NCBI RefSeq assembly: GCF_014397785.1
Contig: NZ_VZQQ01000061.1
Span: forward strand, 1-34,556
Direction: 5' to 3'
Source of the DNA: Paraburkholderia podalyriae
GTDB taxonomy: Bacteria; Pseudomonadota; Gammaproteobacteria; Burkholderiales; Burkholderiaceae
DNA: 34,556 nt
The stretch's first letter is position 1; every line of letters begins with the position of its first letter. This document shows positions 6,439 through 14,873 of the stretch, in pieces. The notes under the pieces are model-generated. The model worked only from the letters and a program-made list of their open reading frames with translations. It had not been told where the DNA came from and did no database searches. The position numbers were made by a program, and so were the translations under genes.

Positions 6439-7644
6439 ATGTCTAAAGTCGAATTTCCCGCTATCACACGCAAGGTTCCTCTAGCGAAAATCGCAAAATT
6501 TGCAAAAAAACTGGACGGGCTGACGGCCGAGCTGCGCGAGCAGATTCTCACGCCGAGGCCGCGAAAGTCACCACCGAACTTTACGACTGCCGAAGTAGCA
6601 GACCTGTGCGGGCTGGACCGGACCAAGCTTCACTACCAAGCGACGCGGGAAGGAAGCACGTTGCCGCCGGGCGTTGCACACGGCACGGGCCGCAGCCGCC
6701 TGTTTACCTTGGCCGAGGCGCGCATCTACGTACAACAGTTGTCGGAAATCTATCAGTCGCCGCTCGTGACCGGTCGCGAAGCAGATGGCAAGATTGTTCT
6801 AGTCGCCAACTTTAAGGGTGGGTCGACGAAGACTACGACGACGATGTGTATCTCGCAAGGGTTGTCGTTGCGCGGACGGAAAGTGCTCGTGGTTGACCTG
6901 GACCCGCAGGCCTCCCTGTCCGAACTCTGCGGACTTTATGCCGAAAACGAGGTCGACGAGGATTCGACCGTTCTCCCTTTTATTTATAACGAGGAGATGG
7001 AAGGCGGACTGGAATCTGCTATCAAGGAAACTTATTGGGACGGCTTGGATGTGATTCCCGCACATCCGTCGCTGTTCAGTGCGGAGTTCTTCATCCCCTC
7101 GATGCTGAAGACTCGCCCGAGCTATCAGTTTTGGGCAATCCTGCGGAAAGGCTTGGAGCCGCTGCGCAAGAAGTACGACTACATCATTCTGGACACAGCT
7201 CCCTCCCTCTCCTACCTCACATTGAACGCATTGATGGCGGCTGATTCGATGGTGATGCCCTTGGTGCCGGAGAGCCTAGACTTCATCAGCTCGGTATCGT
7301 TTTGGGGGCTGTTTTCGGATATTGCCGCGAACTTCATGGAGAAGGAGTCAGACAAGGTCTACGATTTCATCTCCGTGATTCTGTCGAAGGTGGATACAAG
7401 CCCGACGTCGTCAGCACCCATCGTTCGCTCTTGGACGCAACGCGCTTACGAAGACTGGTTGACCACGACCGAGATTCCGGCGAGTTCGGTGATGAGCAAC
7501 GGCGCGCTTGCGCTCTCGACAGTGTTCGACCTCAGCAAATCCGACGGGGTCTCAAAGACGGTGCAGCGTGTACGGCAACCACTGGTTGAATACTGCAAGT
7601 GGATTGACAACATGTACGTCGACGAATGGAGTCTCGCACAATGA
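6439..7644 (+). CDS. parA: ParA partition ATPase with N-terminal DNA-binding domain (type Ia)
   Basis: A 401-aa partition ATPase. Residues about 48-105 form a MerR-like helix-turn-helix region (TTAEVADLCGLDRTKLHYQA...SRLFTLAEARIYVQQL) typical of large type Ia ParA proteins, which repress their own promoter. The deviant Walker A motif KGGSTKT is at 126-132, followed by VLVVDLDPQASLS and the switch-like YDYIILDTAPSLSYLT. It would form nucleoid-bound ATP dimers that move ParB-parS complexes. The start at 6439 is preferred over upstream in-frame codons (the frame stays open to 6079) because the upstream sequence is iteron DNA and conservation begins at MSKVEFP. The stop overlaps the parB start (ATGA). 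Confidence 0.92.
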   Translation: MSKVEFPAITRKVPLAKIAKFAKKLDGLTAELREQILTPRPRKSPPNFTTAEVADLCGLDRTKLHYQATREGSTLPPGVAHGTGRSRLFTLAEARIYVQQLSEIYQSPLVTGREADGKIVLVANFKGGSTKTTTTMCISQGLSLRGRKVLVVDLDPQASLSELCGLYAENEVDEDSTVLPFIYNEEMEGGLESAIKETYWDGLDVIPAHPSLFSAEFFIPSMLKTRPSYQFWAILRKGLEPLRKKYDYIILDTAPSLSYLTLNALMAADSMVMPLVPESLDFISSVSFWGLFSDIAANFMEKESDKVYDFISVILSKVDTSPTSSAPIVRSWTQRAYEDWLTTTEIPASSVMSNGALALSTVFDLSKSDGVSKTVQRVRQPLVEYCKWIDNMYVDEWSLAQ

Positions 7645-8630
7645 GCAGCATTCGTGATCGTATGGCTCTACAAACCGCCAACCTCCGGAAGACGTCCTCA
7701 ATTTCTGACGAGGAGATGGACGCGACCAAGCCCGTGCTCGAGAAGCCGAAGACAGGGCCTGGGATGGCAGGGGCCTTGGCAGCCGCACAACTTAAAATTC
7801 AAGAGTTGGAAGCGAGTGGCGGCCAAGCAATGATTCCGGTTGCGGAGGTTGTGCCGAATCCATGGCAGCCGCGGCGGATTTTTGTCGAGGCCGAGCTTTC
7901 AGATCTTGCAGAGTCTATTCGCGAAAAGGGGTTGGTTCAGCCGGTGGCGGTGCGGCGCGTTGAGTCCGGCTACCAACTGGTCGCTGGTGAGCGGCGATTG
8001 CGCGCGCACAAAATCTTGGGCATGGAGCAAATCAAGGCCGTCATAGTCGAGTGCTCCGATGAGGATATGGTTGTTCTCGCGTTGGTAGAGAACATCGGGC
8101 GGTCCAACCTGACCGACTATGAAATAGCGACTTCGCTTCGTCGTGCAGAAGCAGAGTTTCCGAATCGAAAGCGGCTCGCTGAGTCACTCGGTATGTCTCG
8201 CACTGGGCTGTATCAATTTTTGGCGTTCGAGAAGCTGCCTGATTTCATCAAGGAGCAATTGGACTTGCAGCCCGCGTTGCTTGGGTGCAACGCCGCAGAA
8301 GAGATTGTGTCGGCTATCAAAAAGCATGGCGCTGCCGGTTTGGCTGCGGCAAAGGACTTATGGTCGGACGTTCTCAAAGGAGAAATTCTCCAGGGCCGAT
8401 ATGCTGCCGCAATCGTAGCGCAGGCCACCCGTCAGGCTTCACGAACGGAGGCCCGCGAGCGGAGCATCGCGAAGTTCTTTTCGGGCAAGGAACAGGCCGG
8501 TAGCATTACCAAGGACGTGAACTCGTTCACCGTCAAAATCAAGACCGGGTCGCTTAGCGAAGCTCAAGAGACTCGAATCCGGCAACTTATCAGTGAGCTG
8601 TACAGGGAAGAACCAAGCACGCAGCAGTAA
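7641..8630 (+). CDS. parB: ParB centromere-binding partition protein
   Basis: A 329-aa ParB. After a variable N-terminus it shows NPWQPRR (73-79), a CTP-binding GERRLRA motif (116-122), ENIGRSNLT (150-158, the ENI.R..L box) and a helix-turn-helix around 177-196 (KRLAESLGMSRTGLYQFL). The C-terminus (ETRIRQLISELY) is a probable dimerisation region. It is translationally coupled to parA by a 4-bp overlap; the ATG at 7641 is chosen over 7626 for this reason. Four palindromes shortly downstream are its likely binding sites. A terminator closes the operon. Confidence 0.92.
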   Translation: MSSIRDRMALQTANLRKTSSISDEEMDATKPVLEKPKTGPGMAGALAAAQLKIQELEASGGQAMIPVAEVVPNPWQPRRIFVEAELSDLAESIREKGLVQPVAVRRVESGYQLVAGERRLRAHKILGMEQIKAVIVECSDEDMVVLALVENIGRSNLTDYEIATSLRRAEAEFPNRKRLAESLGMSRTGLYQFLAFEKLPDFIKEQLDLQPALLGCNAAEEIVSAIKKHGAAGLAAAKDLWSDVLKGEILQGRYAAAIVAQATRQASRTEARERSIAKFFSGKEQAGSITKDVNSFTVKIKTGSLSEAQETRIRQLISELYREEPSTQQ

Positions 8631-8648
8631 TCGAACTCACCGAAGATA

Positions 8649-8673
8649 AGCCCGCAGACTGCGGGCTTTTTTT
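8649..8673 (+). terminator. rho-independent terminator of the parAB operon
   Basis: AGCCCGCAG-A-CTGCGGGCT, a 9-bp complementary stem around a very short central loop (or 7 bp with a larger loop), runs directly into seven T residues, 18 bases after the parB stop. A classic intrinsic terminator. Confidence 0.85.
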
Positions 8674-8713
8674 GGTTCATTGCCAAATGCGGGTTGCCCG
8701 CAGATCAACGCTA

Positions 8714-8945
8714 GACTGTCAGTAATGCGGACACTCAGAAATAGTCCGGACCTCCCAATAGCGCCACACCCTGGGCGACGTCGCGCGGTGTCAGTAGTAC
8801 CGACACTCCGGACCTTCGTTACGTTGCGACCCGCATGGCACGCCTCGTGTGAGGCGCCGAAGTGTCAGTATTACTGACACGCGGAACCTCCTGATATCGG
8901 CGGCACGGCCGATGCTCGCCAGAGTGTCAGTAGTACCGACACTCT
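8714..8945. repeat. cluster of four parS-like palindromes
   Basis: Four related palindromes follow parAB at 8716-8734 (degenerate), 8788-8806, 8862-8880 and 8924-8942. The third, GTGTCAGTATTACTGACAC, is a perfect 19-bp palindrome. The others follow GTGTCAGTA-N-TACYGACAC, and the fourth extends to AGAGTGTC...GACACTCT. Centres are about 60-75 bp apart, and each copy is followed closely by a GGA-CT-type sequence. Position next to parB and the palindromic form make them probable ParB-binding centromere sites. That they bind this ParB is inferred. Confidence 0.75.
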
Positions 8946-8953
8946 GGAGACCT

Positions 8954-9118
8954 ATGCCCTTGACGTCTGCAGGTCAGGCGTCGCCTGAAGGAGAAGAGCC
9001 TGAACAAGGCCTGACTGTTTGGGAAGAGACATGCCGCCTAATGGACGATGCGACGGGAGAGCCTGCGAAGCAACTCGAACGCCAGTGTCCATGGTTTCCA
9101 GTAATCCCGCCAACCTGA
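8954..9118 (+). CDS. possible small acidic protein after the parS cluster
   Basis: A 54-codon frame from ATG 8954, with GGAG four bases upstream in the flank of the last palindrome. It encodes an acidic peptide (PEGEEPEQGLTVWEETCRLMDDATGEPAKQLERQ). No family recognised. It could equally be a chance frame in the gene-poor DNA that follows. Confidence 0.25.
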   Translation: MPLTSAGQASPEGEEPEQGLTVWEETCRLMDDATGEPAKQLERQCPWFPVIPPT

Positions 9119-10137
9119 CTTGGGACCGCGCCTGAGGTCGGGCGCTGGAAGCACCGGAGGCCCACCCGCTGGTGCAGTGCGGCACGTTACGGGCTGGCAT
9201 AGTGCGAACTGCCGCTGCCCTCGCCGGCACGCATCTGCCCGGAGCTCGGCGGGGCGGCGGGGTATGTGGCGTGGCGTGTCCGTGATCCGCCCATGCAACG
9301 CGGCGGCAGCTAGCCTGCTGTCGTGAAAACCTGGCCGGAGAACGCGAGGTGCGGCATTTACCGTGCGTCGTGCCAGGGTGCTGTCCGCCGTTAGCCCCTT
9401 ATTTGGGCGGGGCGGTTGCGCGCAGCCGGCGGTCTGGCCCGTCGAGATGCGGCGGGCGTAACACGTACGTTTCCCTGTGTCCCGGGCAGACCGACCGCGA
9501 TCACAGCCACTTGGACGCCACTAGAACATGGTGAGACGGAAACCACGCTGGACGTGATCTAGGTCGTGCAACAGCGCATAGAGGTCCGGGCATCACCTCT
9601 GATTTGAATCAAGGCGGACGCGGCGCGGGGCAGAATCGTCCTTCTGAATGCAGCGGACATTACCACGGAGAAACCTGAAAAAGCGATTCGCGCTTCCGTG
9701 TCGATCGCCGTGCTTGGCAACGATCGCCTGCATCGCGGCCGTGGTCGCGATGCCCGATGCGACGACAGAGCACGACTGCACCACCACGGGCGGATCCTGT
9801 TCCTTGGGGCGCGGCCCACGGCCGACGCCGTGGCGCTCCTCGAGCGGCTGCTACCCCCGTCTGGTGCATCGACATCCGGGGCTGATGCGAGCGGCTTCAT
9901 TTACAACATTCGGATATCGGCGATCTGATGGAGCGCCCGGTGGCGGGCACGACACGCGAGCTGCAGCAGCTCGAGATCGGGTGGTGCGTTGTCTGCGGCG
10001 TGCGGGTGCGAGCATCGTGGTGGCCCGGAGGTGATCACTCGGCGTGAAGAAGGACATATGATCCTCAAGTCGATTTTTCCCGCCAGACCGGCAGCACGGG
10101 GTGGGTCGGTCGGTCGGAAGGATCTTTGGGTGACAAC
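9119..10137. other. gene-poor, probably decayed region
   Basis: No gene could be supported here. Open frames in several phases lack ribosome-binding sites and recognisable domains. One plus-strand frame (about 9605-9928) reads LNAADITTEKPEKAIRASVSIAVLGNDRL... without an ATG. It is followed directly by a 39-codon frame from ATG 9928 containing a CxxC (WCVVCG). These may be remnants of former genes but were not identified. Confidence 0.5.
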
Positions 10138-10164
10138 TGATGCTTGATGCTTGATGCTTGATGC
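10138..10164 (+). repeat. tandem 7-bp repeat upstream of vapBC
   Basis: TGATGCT is repeated almost four times without interruption (three full copies plus TGATGC), 55 bp before the antitoxin start. It may lie in or next to the vapBC promoter. Slippage could change its copy number. Confidence 0.7.
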
Positions 10165-10218
10165 GATATGGGCTATCCTGACGGGGTGTGAAACAACTGG
10201 ATGCCTATGGAGGTCCCC

Positions 10219-10449
10219 ATGCGAACCACCCTCGATATCGACGACGACGTGCTCGCCCTCGCGCGCGCGCGCGCCGACCGCGAGCACGTGTCGATCGGCC
10301 GCATCATCTCGCAACTCGCGCGCGCAGCGCTGCAGCGTCCCGCAGTCGCTCCGGCCACGCGCAACGGCTTGCCGGTGCTGCCGAACGCGCGCACCGCGCG
10401 GACGGTCACGCCCGAACTCGTCAACCAGCTGCTCGACGAGGCGCCCTGA
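10219..10449 (+). CDS. vapB: VapB-type antitoxin
   Basis: A 76-aa protein beginning MRTTLDIDDDVLALARARADREHVSIGR, the typical ribbon-helix-helix N-terminus of VapB-like antitoxins. The C-terminal half (NGLPVLPN...TPELVNQLLDEAP) is the part expected to wrap the toxin. ATG 10219 has GGAGG six bases upstream; the earlier ATG at 10201 is less well placed. The stop overlaps the toxin start (TGATG). It should neutralise the PIN toxin encoded next and autorepress the operon. Confidence 0.85.
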   Translation: MRTTLDIDDDVLALARARADREHVSIGRIISQLARAALQRPAVAPATRNGLPVLPNARTARTVTPELVNQLLDEAP

Positions 10450-10880
10450 TGACGTATCTGCTTGACGTCAATGTACTGATTGCGCTGCTCGACGCCGGTC
10501 ATGTACAGCACGAGGCCGCGCACGAATGGTTCGGCCGGGCAGGGCACGCCGCTTGGGCAACCTGCCCGCTGACTGAAAACGGCGTGCTTCGCATCATCGG
10601 CAATCCGCGCTACCCGAATACGCTGGAGACGCCTGCCGCGGTCGCGCCGCTTGTCGCGCAGCTGCGCGCACATCCTGGCCACACATTCTGGTCTGACGAC
10701 CTGAGCCTGCTCGATCCGGAGCACGTTGACGTCAGCCGCGTCCTAGCGACCGACCAGGTGACCGACACGTACCTGCTTGCCCTCGCGCGGCGCCACGGGG
10801 GAACGCTGACCACCTTCGACCGCCGGCTGGTCGTCGATGCGGTGCCGGATGGTGCGCGCCACCTCGAAGTCATTAGTTGA
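10449..10880 (+). CDS. vapC: VapC-type PIN-domain ribonuclease toxin
   Basis: A 143-aa PIN-domain protein with the four acidic residues of the Mg2+ site: D6 (LLDVN), E43 (LTENG), D106 (VTDTYLLALA) and D124 (TFDRRL). VapC toxins cleave tRNA or rRNA and stop translation when the antitoxin is lost, which stabilises the plasmid. The length is normal and the gene intact. It is coupled to vapB by a one-base stop/start overlap (TGATG). The specific RNA target cannot be predicted. Confidence 0.9.
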   Translation: MTYLLDVNVLIALLDAGHVQHEAAHEWFGRAGHAAWATCPLTENGVLRIIGNPRYPNTLETPAAVAPLVAQLRAHPGHTFWSDDLSLLDPEHVDVSRVLATDQVTDTYLLALARRHGGTLTTFDRRLVVDAVPDGARHLEVIS

Positions 10881-12198
10881 TGCTGGTGCCGCGCTCCTGA
10901 GACTCGCTCTTCGCGGGACTTTCGAACCCCAATCGCGATTCGGGCCTAAGACAGCTAGGGAACATTAGGGCGATAATGTGGCCCACTTTGCCGCGCCCGT
11001 GAAACATTCCGGGGTAGATGTCTTTCGCCCGTAATGTGTTGTCGGGTAAGGCTTGCGCCGATGTTTGCATCGAATGTTTCACGGGCGTGGGCCGTCTGCG
11101 TGTTTCCGGACGGCGTCTTTGCATTGGTCGGCCGCCAATCTCACAGCTCGGATTTGCGAAAGGCAAACGTGTAGTGAAAAACACGTAATATGTAACGCCA
11201 AGCTAAGTGCGGTTTCCGCTCCGCTAAAAAATTATCTCGATTTCCAGACGCGACGATTCACTCTGCCGGGAAGAGGGGCTTTCCGTATGCGAGAGAGATG
11301 ACTTGGAGTGCGCCGCCCGCCACATCCGTTATCCACGCACTGTTATGGACACGCAGAGCTCACGCTGAGTTGTTGAGTGACCCGTCTGCCGATCTCGGGC
11401 GATGCGAACGCGGTGACGATTCCGCCCGGCCGGGCCGCGGCAACTGATCACGCCGCCGAACTTCGCGACTACGAAAGCAAATATCGCAGGGAGGGAAACC
11501 AGCGGGACTGTGACGAACGACGTCAAAGCAGCCGCTACCGAGAGTGACACGGGATCAAACGCCGCGAAACGAGTGTGGCGAATGTGGGTGCAGCTGAGCG
11601 CTAAGGGCCGACGCCTGCATCGTTCGTGGGTACCGGTGGTGCCGCCCGGAGAAACGTTCGGCGCAGGCCCCGCGGAAATCACACGGACCGAGATTCGTGA
11701 CACGACATTGGGGTTTTAACCTGTAAGCCACGAGTCATAAACCCGATCCCGCGCCTTTCCCAAAAACGTTCGACCTGCAAACTGACCTCGCAACCCGTTA
11801 CTTGGTATCGTTGCCTGCCGCCGTCCGTCTCCGGCATCGGCAACGTACGTGTGCATGTCCAGTACTGCTCGAATGAGGATGCCTGCTTCGCCGCCGGGCG
11901 CATGTCGGAGTGCCCGCTTCAGGCGTCGGTCAACCACGGCGCGTAGACCTCGTTTGGGTACCGACACGCATCGATAACTTCAAGGCGTGCAATTAATCTT
12001 GCTTTGCATGCGTGCATATGATGGCCGGGCACGGCGTAGTGCCACGGTCGCGCTACATCGACGGCATCGGATTCGTGTGGCGCGAACGAGGACCGCCCTC
12101 AGGATCGCCCTGTCGCATATGTCAATTTTCGAGTCAGGGCTCCACAAATTTGCCAGAATAGCCACGTCGACAAATTCTCGATGGGAAGGGCGGCGCCC
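10881..12198. other. region without a supportable gene
   Basis: About 1.3 kb between vapC and mnmH. A minus-strand frame from GTG 11967 to 11716 (83 aa, with IRAVLDMHTYVADAGDGRR) is the most protein-like reading, but it has no clear ribosome-binding site or family. Another minus-strand frame (11703-11329) has hydrophobic stretches and no recognisable domain. The 16-bp inverted repeat at 10994-11087 is listed separately. The rest looks like rearranged or decayed DNA. Confidence 0.5.
10994..11087. repeat. 16-bp perfect inverted repeat, 62-bp spacer
   Basis: CGCCCGTGAAACATTC (10994-11009) is exactly reverse-complemented at 11072-11087. The spacer and flanks contain further related words (CGATAATGTG, CCCGTAATGTG). 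This could be a remnant of a mobile-element end, a recombination site or an RNA stem. No recombinase gene is adjacent. Confidence 0.7.
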
Positions 12199-13227
12199 AT
12201 GTATCGATTTGAAGAGTACGACCTCATCATCGACGCACGATGCGAGAGGGAATTTGCAGAGGATCACATCCCTGGCGCAATCAACCTCCCGGTCGTCAAC
12301 AATGACGAATACGCAGAGGTGGGAACCTTGCATCGCACCGACAAGATGCGCGCGTACCTGATTGGCGTGTCCTATTCGCTGAGGAATATCTCGCGCCATC
12401 TGGACACAGTGATCGTGACCCGTCCTCGCCGCAACAGGATTCTCGTATATTGCTTTCGAGGGGGCAAACGCAGCCGCCTATGGTTCGATGCACTTGACAC
12501 GGTTGGCTACAAAGTAGAGCGGTTGCCGGGTGGATGGAAGGGTTACCGCCGCTGGGTCAACGAACAACTTGAAACCCGCCCGCGAGAGTTTTCGTACCTC
12601 GTTCTTTCTGGACCGACCGGCTGCGGCAAAACGCGTTTGCTCGAGCAACTTTCGGTCGAGGGGGCGCAAGTGCTCGATCTTGAGGCGATCGCTGCGCATC
12701 GCGGTTCTGTCATCGGAGCAATCCCGGGCGTTCCACAGCCGACCCAGAAATATTTTGACAGCCTGCTTCTCCAGAAGCTCTCGACCTTCTCGCCAACGCG
12801 CCCGGTGTGGGTTGAGGCAGAGAGCAAAAAGATTGGCAATGTCCAACTTCCGCTCGCGCTGTTCGAAACAATGCATTCAACCGGGACGCTCTTGCAGGTC
12901 AGCGCGCCGATGACTGAGCGAGTCCGACTCTGGCGGGAAGATTACGCGCACTTTGAAAGCGATCCCGATTCCTTAGTTGAGCGGCTGACACACCTGCGAA
13001 GCCTCATAGGCGGGAAAGAACTCGAGCTATGGCGTGAGTTGGCTGCGTCGCGAAGGATTCCAGAATTGTTCGAACGCCTAATGATTTCGCACTACGATCC
13101 GAGCTACGCGCGTTCCACAAAACGAGGCTATCAATCATTCGCCGAGTCACCTTGCATCGAGCTAGTGGATCTCCGGCCTGCTAGCCTTAACCAAATTGCT
13201 CGGAGCCTCATCAGCCGCTTTGGCTGA
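12199..13227 (+). CDS. mnmH: tRNA 2-selenouridine synthase (MnmH/SelU/YbbB)
   Basis: A 342-aa protein with an N-terminal rhodanese domain and a C-terminal P-loop domain, as in MnmH. This enzyme converts 2-thiouridine at the wobble base of Lys, Glu and Gln tRNAs to 2-selenouridine via a geranylated intermediate, using selenophosphate. The rhodanese part shows IIDARCEREFAEDHIPGAINLP and the catalytic Cys85 in VYCFRGGKRS. The Walker A motif GPTGCGKT is at 138-145, followed by the family block HRGS...QPTQKYFDSLL. It appears complete. ATG 12199 is preferred over 12181 because GGAAGGG sits nine bases upstream. No selD is in the window, so selenophosphate would come from the host. Confidence 0.88.
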   Translation: MYRFEEYDLIIDARCEREFAEDHIPGAINLPVVNNDEYAEVGTLHRTDKMRAYLIGVSYSLRNISRHLDTVIVTRPRRNRILVYCFRGGKRSRLWFDALDTVGYKVERLPGGWKGYRRWVNEQLETRPREFSYLVLSGPTGCGKTRLLEQLSVEGAQVLDLEAIAAHRGSVIGAIPGVPQPTQKYFDSLLLQKLSTFSPTRPVWVEAESKKIGNVQLPLALFETMHSTGTLLQVSAPMTERVRLWREDYAHFESDPDSLVERLTHLRSLIGGKELELWRELAASRRIPELFERLMISHYDPSYARSTKRGYQSFAESPCIELVDLRPASLNQIARSLISRFG

Positions 13228-13631
13228 TATGCAAAAGACATCGACTCTCACTCGATCGTCTAGTCACGTCCCGCAATTCTTGCCACCACAACGTGCATAT
13301 CAAGATCACGAACCAGAGCCAATTGCCGAACATATGCATATCGGTTCGCATTAGTGTTTCTGGATGTAACAGCGGTGGCACGCCCCGAAGTTGGAGCATT
13401 AACTTTATACAAATTCTTTTGATCCAGACAGGACAGATTGTCGGATCGGGAGCACTGGGGCATGTCCATCACAATCGAGGACCGCATCATCCCGCTCCTA
13501 GACAAGCTGGCTCGGCTTTGCTCATCAGGGACTGCATCGCTGCGTGGTGTGCTCCGGAGAGCGGTCGATCCGCTATCCTCGGGCATTTAAGCGTCGCTGC
13601 TTGATGTCCATATCCTCTCGGGTTGGGAATT
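13228..13631. other. gap between mnmH and the cargo operon
   Basis: About 400 bp lacking a clear gene. A short plus-strand frame from ATG 13462 to 13590 encodes a 42-aa amphipathic peptide (MSITIEDRIIPLLDKLARL...), with GGGG immediately before the start. It is possible but weak. The AT-richer part near 13395-13430 may hold the promoter of the operon that follows. No lux-box-like palindrome was recognised. Confidence 0.4.
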
Positions 13632-13901
13632 ATGAGCGAGTGCATCAACATCGTGTGTCCGGCTTGTGGAGCGTCATTCGGTGACGACTGCTGGGAGGTC
13701 TTGCTGGAGAACGAGGTTCATCAACTGACATGTCAGATATGTCAAACAGTCTTTTTCACTAGGCTGTTCGAGTGTGAAGCCTGCGTGGCCGACAACGTAG
13801 TTTCCGCAAGGTCCCCACGAGACTGTCTCGATCGCACTTGTAGAAAGTGTGGTCATCATCCCGACGGGACTGGAGAGGACTATGAAGAATCTTATCTTTG
13901 A
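13632..13901 (+). CDS. small zinc-ribbon protein
   Basis: An 89-aa cysteine-rich protein with CxxC pairs spread along its length: CPACG (residues about 9-13), CQIC (about 35-38), CEAC (about 49-52) and CRKCGHH (about 73-79). Two zinc ribbons are likely. The acidic C-terminus (DGTGEDYEESYL) carries no recognisable catalytic domain. It may be a nucleic-acid- or protein-binding adaptor. The start at 13632 has GGTTGGGA upstream. Its 3' end overlaps the next gene by 20 bp, so it is the first gene of a tight operon with the 87-aa protein, the LuxR-type regulator and the AlkB-like hydroxylase. Base composition here is visibly less GC-rich than in the transfer region. Confidence 0.7.
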   Translation: MSECINIVCPACGASFGDDCWEVLLENEVHQLTCQICQTVFFTRLFECEACVADNVVSARSPRDCLDRTCRKCGHHPDGTGEDYEESYL

Positions 13902-14145
13902 ACGCCATGTCGGAGCGTCCTCTGAACGGGTCGGCCTACGGCTATACCGAGTGACAACCGGGTTTATTGCCGAGCGGTTTCTTGTCCAGGGAAACCAAAC
14001 GGTTGCCGTACAGGTACTCCCGATGTCAGTACGTGCCGATTTTGAGGGCTTTGCATTGGCGGATCCGCATTACTCGACGATGCGAGCCATATATGGGGAG
14101 GTGCGGAGACTGGTGTGGGGCCGCCACGTTGATGAGGCGCGTTGA
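13882..14145 (+). CDS. hypothetical 87-aa protein
   Basis: An 87-aa protein from ATG 13882, preceded by GGAGAGG inside the end of the zinc-ribbon gene, with which it overlaps by 20 bp. The sequence has a basic N-terminus (MKNLIFERHVG) and a beta-like middle (RLYRVTTGFIAERFLVQGNQTVAVQVLPM). It ends in a helical segment (TMRAIYGEVRRLVW). No family recognised. The tight packing between the zinc-ribbon gene and luxR argues that it is real and belongs to the same transcript. Function unknown. Confidence 0.6.
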   Translation: MKNLIFERHVGASSERVGLRLYRVTTGFIAERFLVQGNQTVAVQVLPMSVRADFEGFALADPHYSTMRAIYGEVRRLVWGRHVDEAR

Positions 14146-14159
14146 GCAAGGTAGGACCC

Positions 14160-14873
14160 ATGGATCTGAGTGTTGATGACCTGTTGAACTCCACGGATGA
14201 GCTGGAGCTGATCTCGCTTGTCAGGCGCGCGGTTCAAGCTCACGGAGCAGAGTGGTTTGTGTTTGCCTCTTTGCACCCGTCCGATTGTTCAGATAGTCGA
14301 TCGACCTACCGGTTCTTGATCGGCTGCCGTCCAGAGTGGTGCCAGCTATATAACGCAAATCGGTGGTATCTAACCGATCCATGCCTCGAGTATGCACGTT
14401 CCAATACGGCGCCTGTGTTAGGTTCAGCGTTGCCTATCCGAACCGCGGGACAGAAACGTATGCTGGAAGTAGCCGCGGAGTACGGATTCCGAAGCGGCTA
14501 TTTGATTCCAGCTCATACAAGCGAGAACGGTCGCATCGGAATTCTATATCTCGGGTCCGATCGGCCGCCGGAAAAAGCGGAACCGCAATTCCACGAGGCC
14601 CGCCCCTTTTTTCGTGCTCTGGCGTTGGAGCTTCTCGAGTGGTCCTCCGGTGCTTTGAGGGAAGAGGCCTTGCAGACGACAGGTCTTACGCAAGACGAGG
14701 TGCGGCTCTTGGGCCTGGTAAAGACAGGCTTTACGGCGGCCGAAATCGCAACCGAACTACGGGTTTCATCGATGACGGTCTATCGCCAGTTTCAGAGGAT
14801 CAACGAGAAGCTCGGCGTTGGTCGCATTACCAGAGCCGTGAAATTTGCCGAAGAGCATGGCCTCCTGGCGTGA
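14160..14873 (+). CDS. LuxR-family regulator with autoinducer-binding-type domain
   Basis: A 237-aa protein with an N-terminal autoinducer-binding-type domain and a C-terminal LuxR helix-turn-helix (about 174-237: LTQDEVRLLGLVKTGFTAAEIA...). Residues matching the acyl-homoserine-lactone pocket of LuxR/TraR are W60, Y64, D73 and P74. The second conserved tryptophan (TraR W85) is not evident in VLGSALP, so ligand specificity may differ. No LuxI-type synthase lies in the window, which makes it a candidate LuxR solo. ATG 14160 has AGGTAGGA upstream; the in-frame TTG at 14142 is less likely. It overlaps the hydroxylase gene by 17 bp and probably regulates this operon or a host pathway. Confidence 0.85.
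   Translation: MDLSVDDLLNSTDELELISLVRRAVQAHGAEWFVFASLHPSDCSDSRSTYRFLIGCRPEWCQLYNANRWYLTDPCLEYARSNTAPVLGSALPIRTAGQKRMLEVAAEYGFRSGYLIPAHTSENGRIGILYLGSDRPPEKAEPQFHEARPFFRALALELLEWSSGALREEALQTTGLTQDEVRLLGLVKTGFTAAEIATELRVSSMTVYRQFQRINEKLGVGRITRAVKFAEEHGLLA

Noticed and set aside
11716..11967. 83-codon minus-strand frame
   Set aside because: Reads somewhat protein-like but starts with GTG without a ribosome-binding site and no family is recognised.
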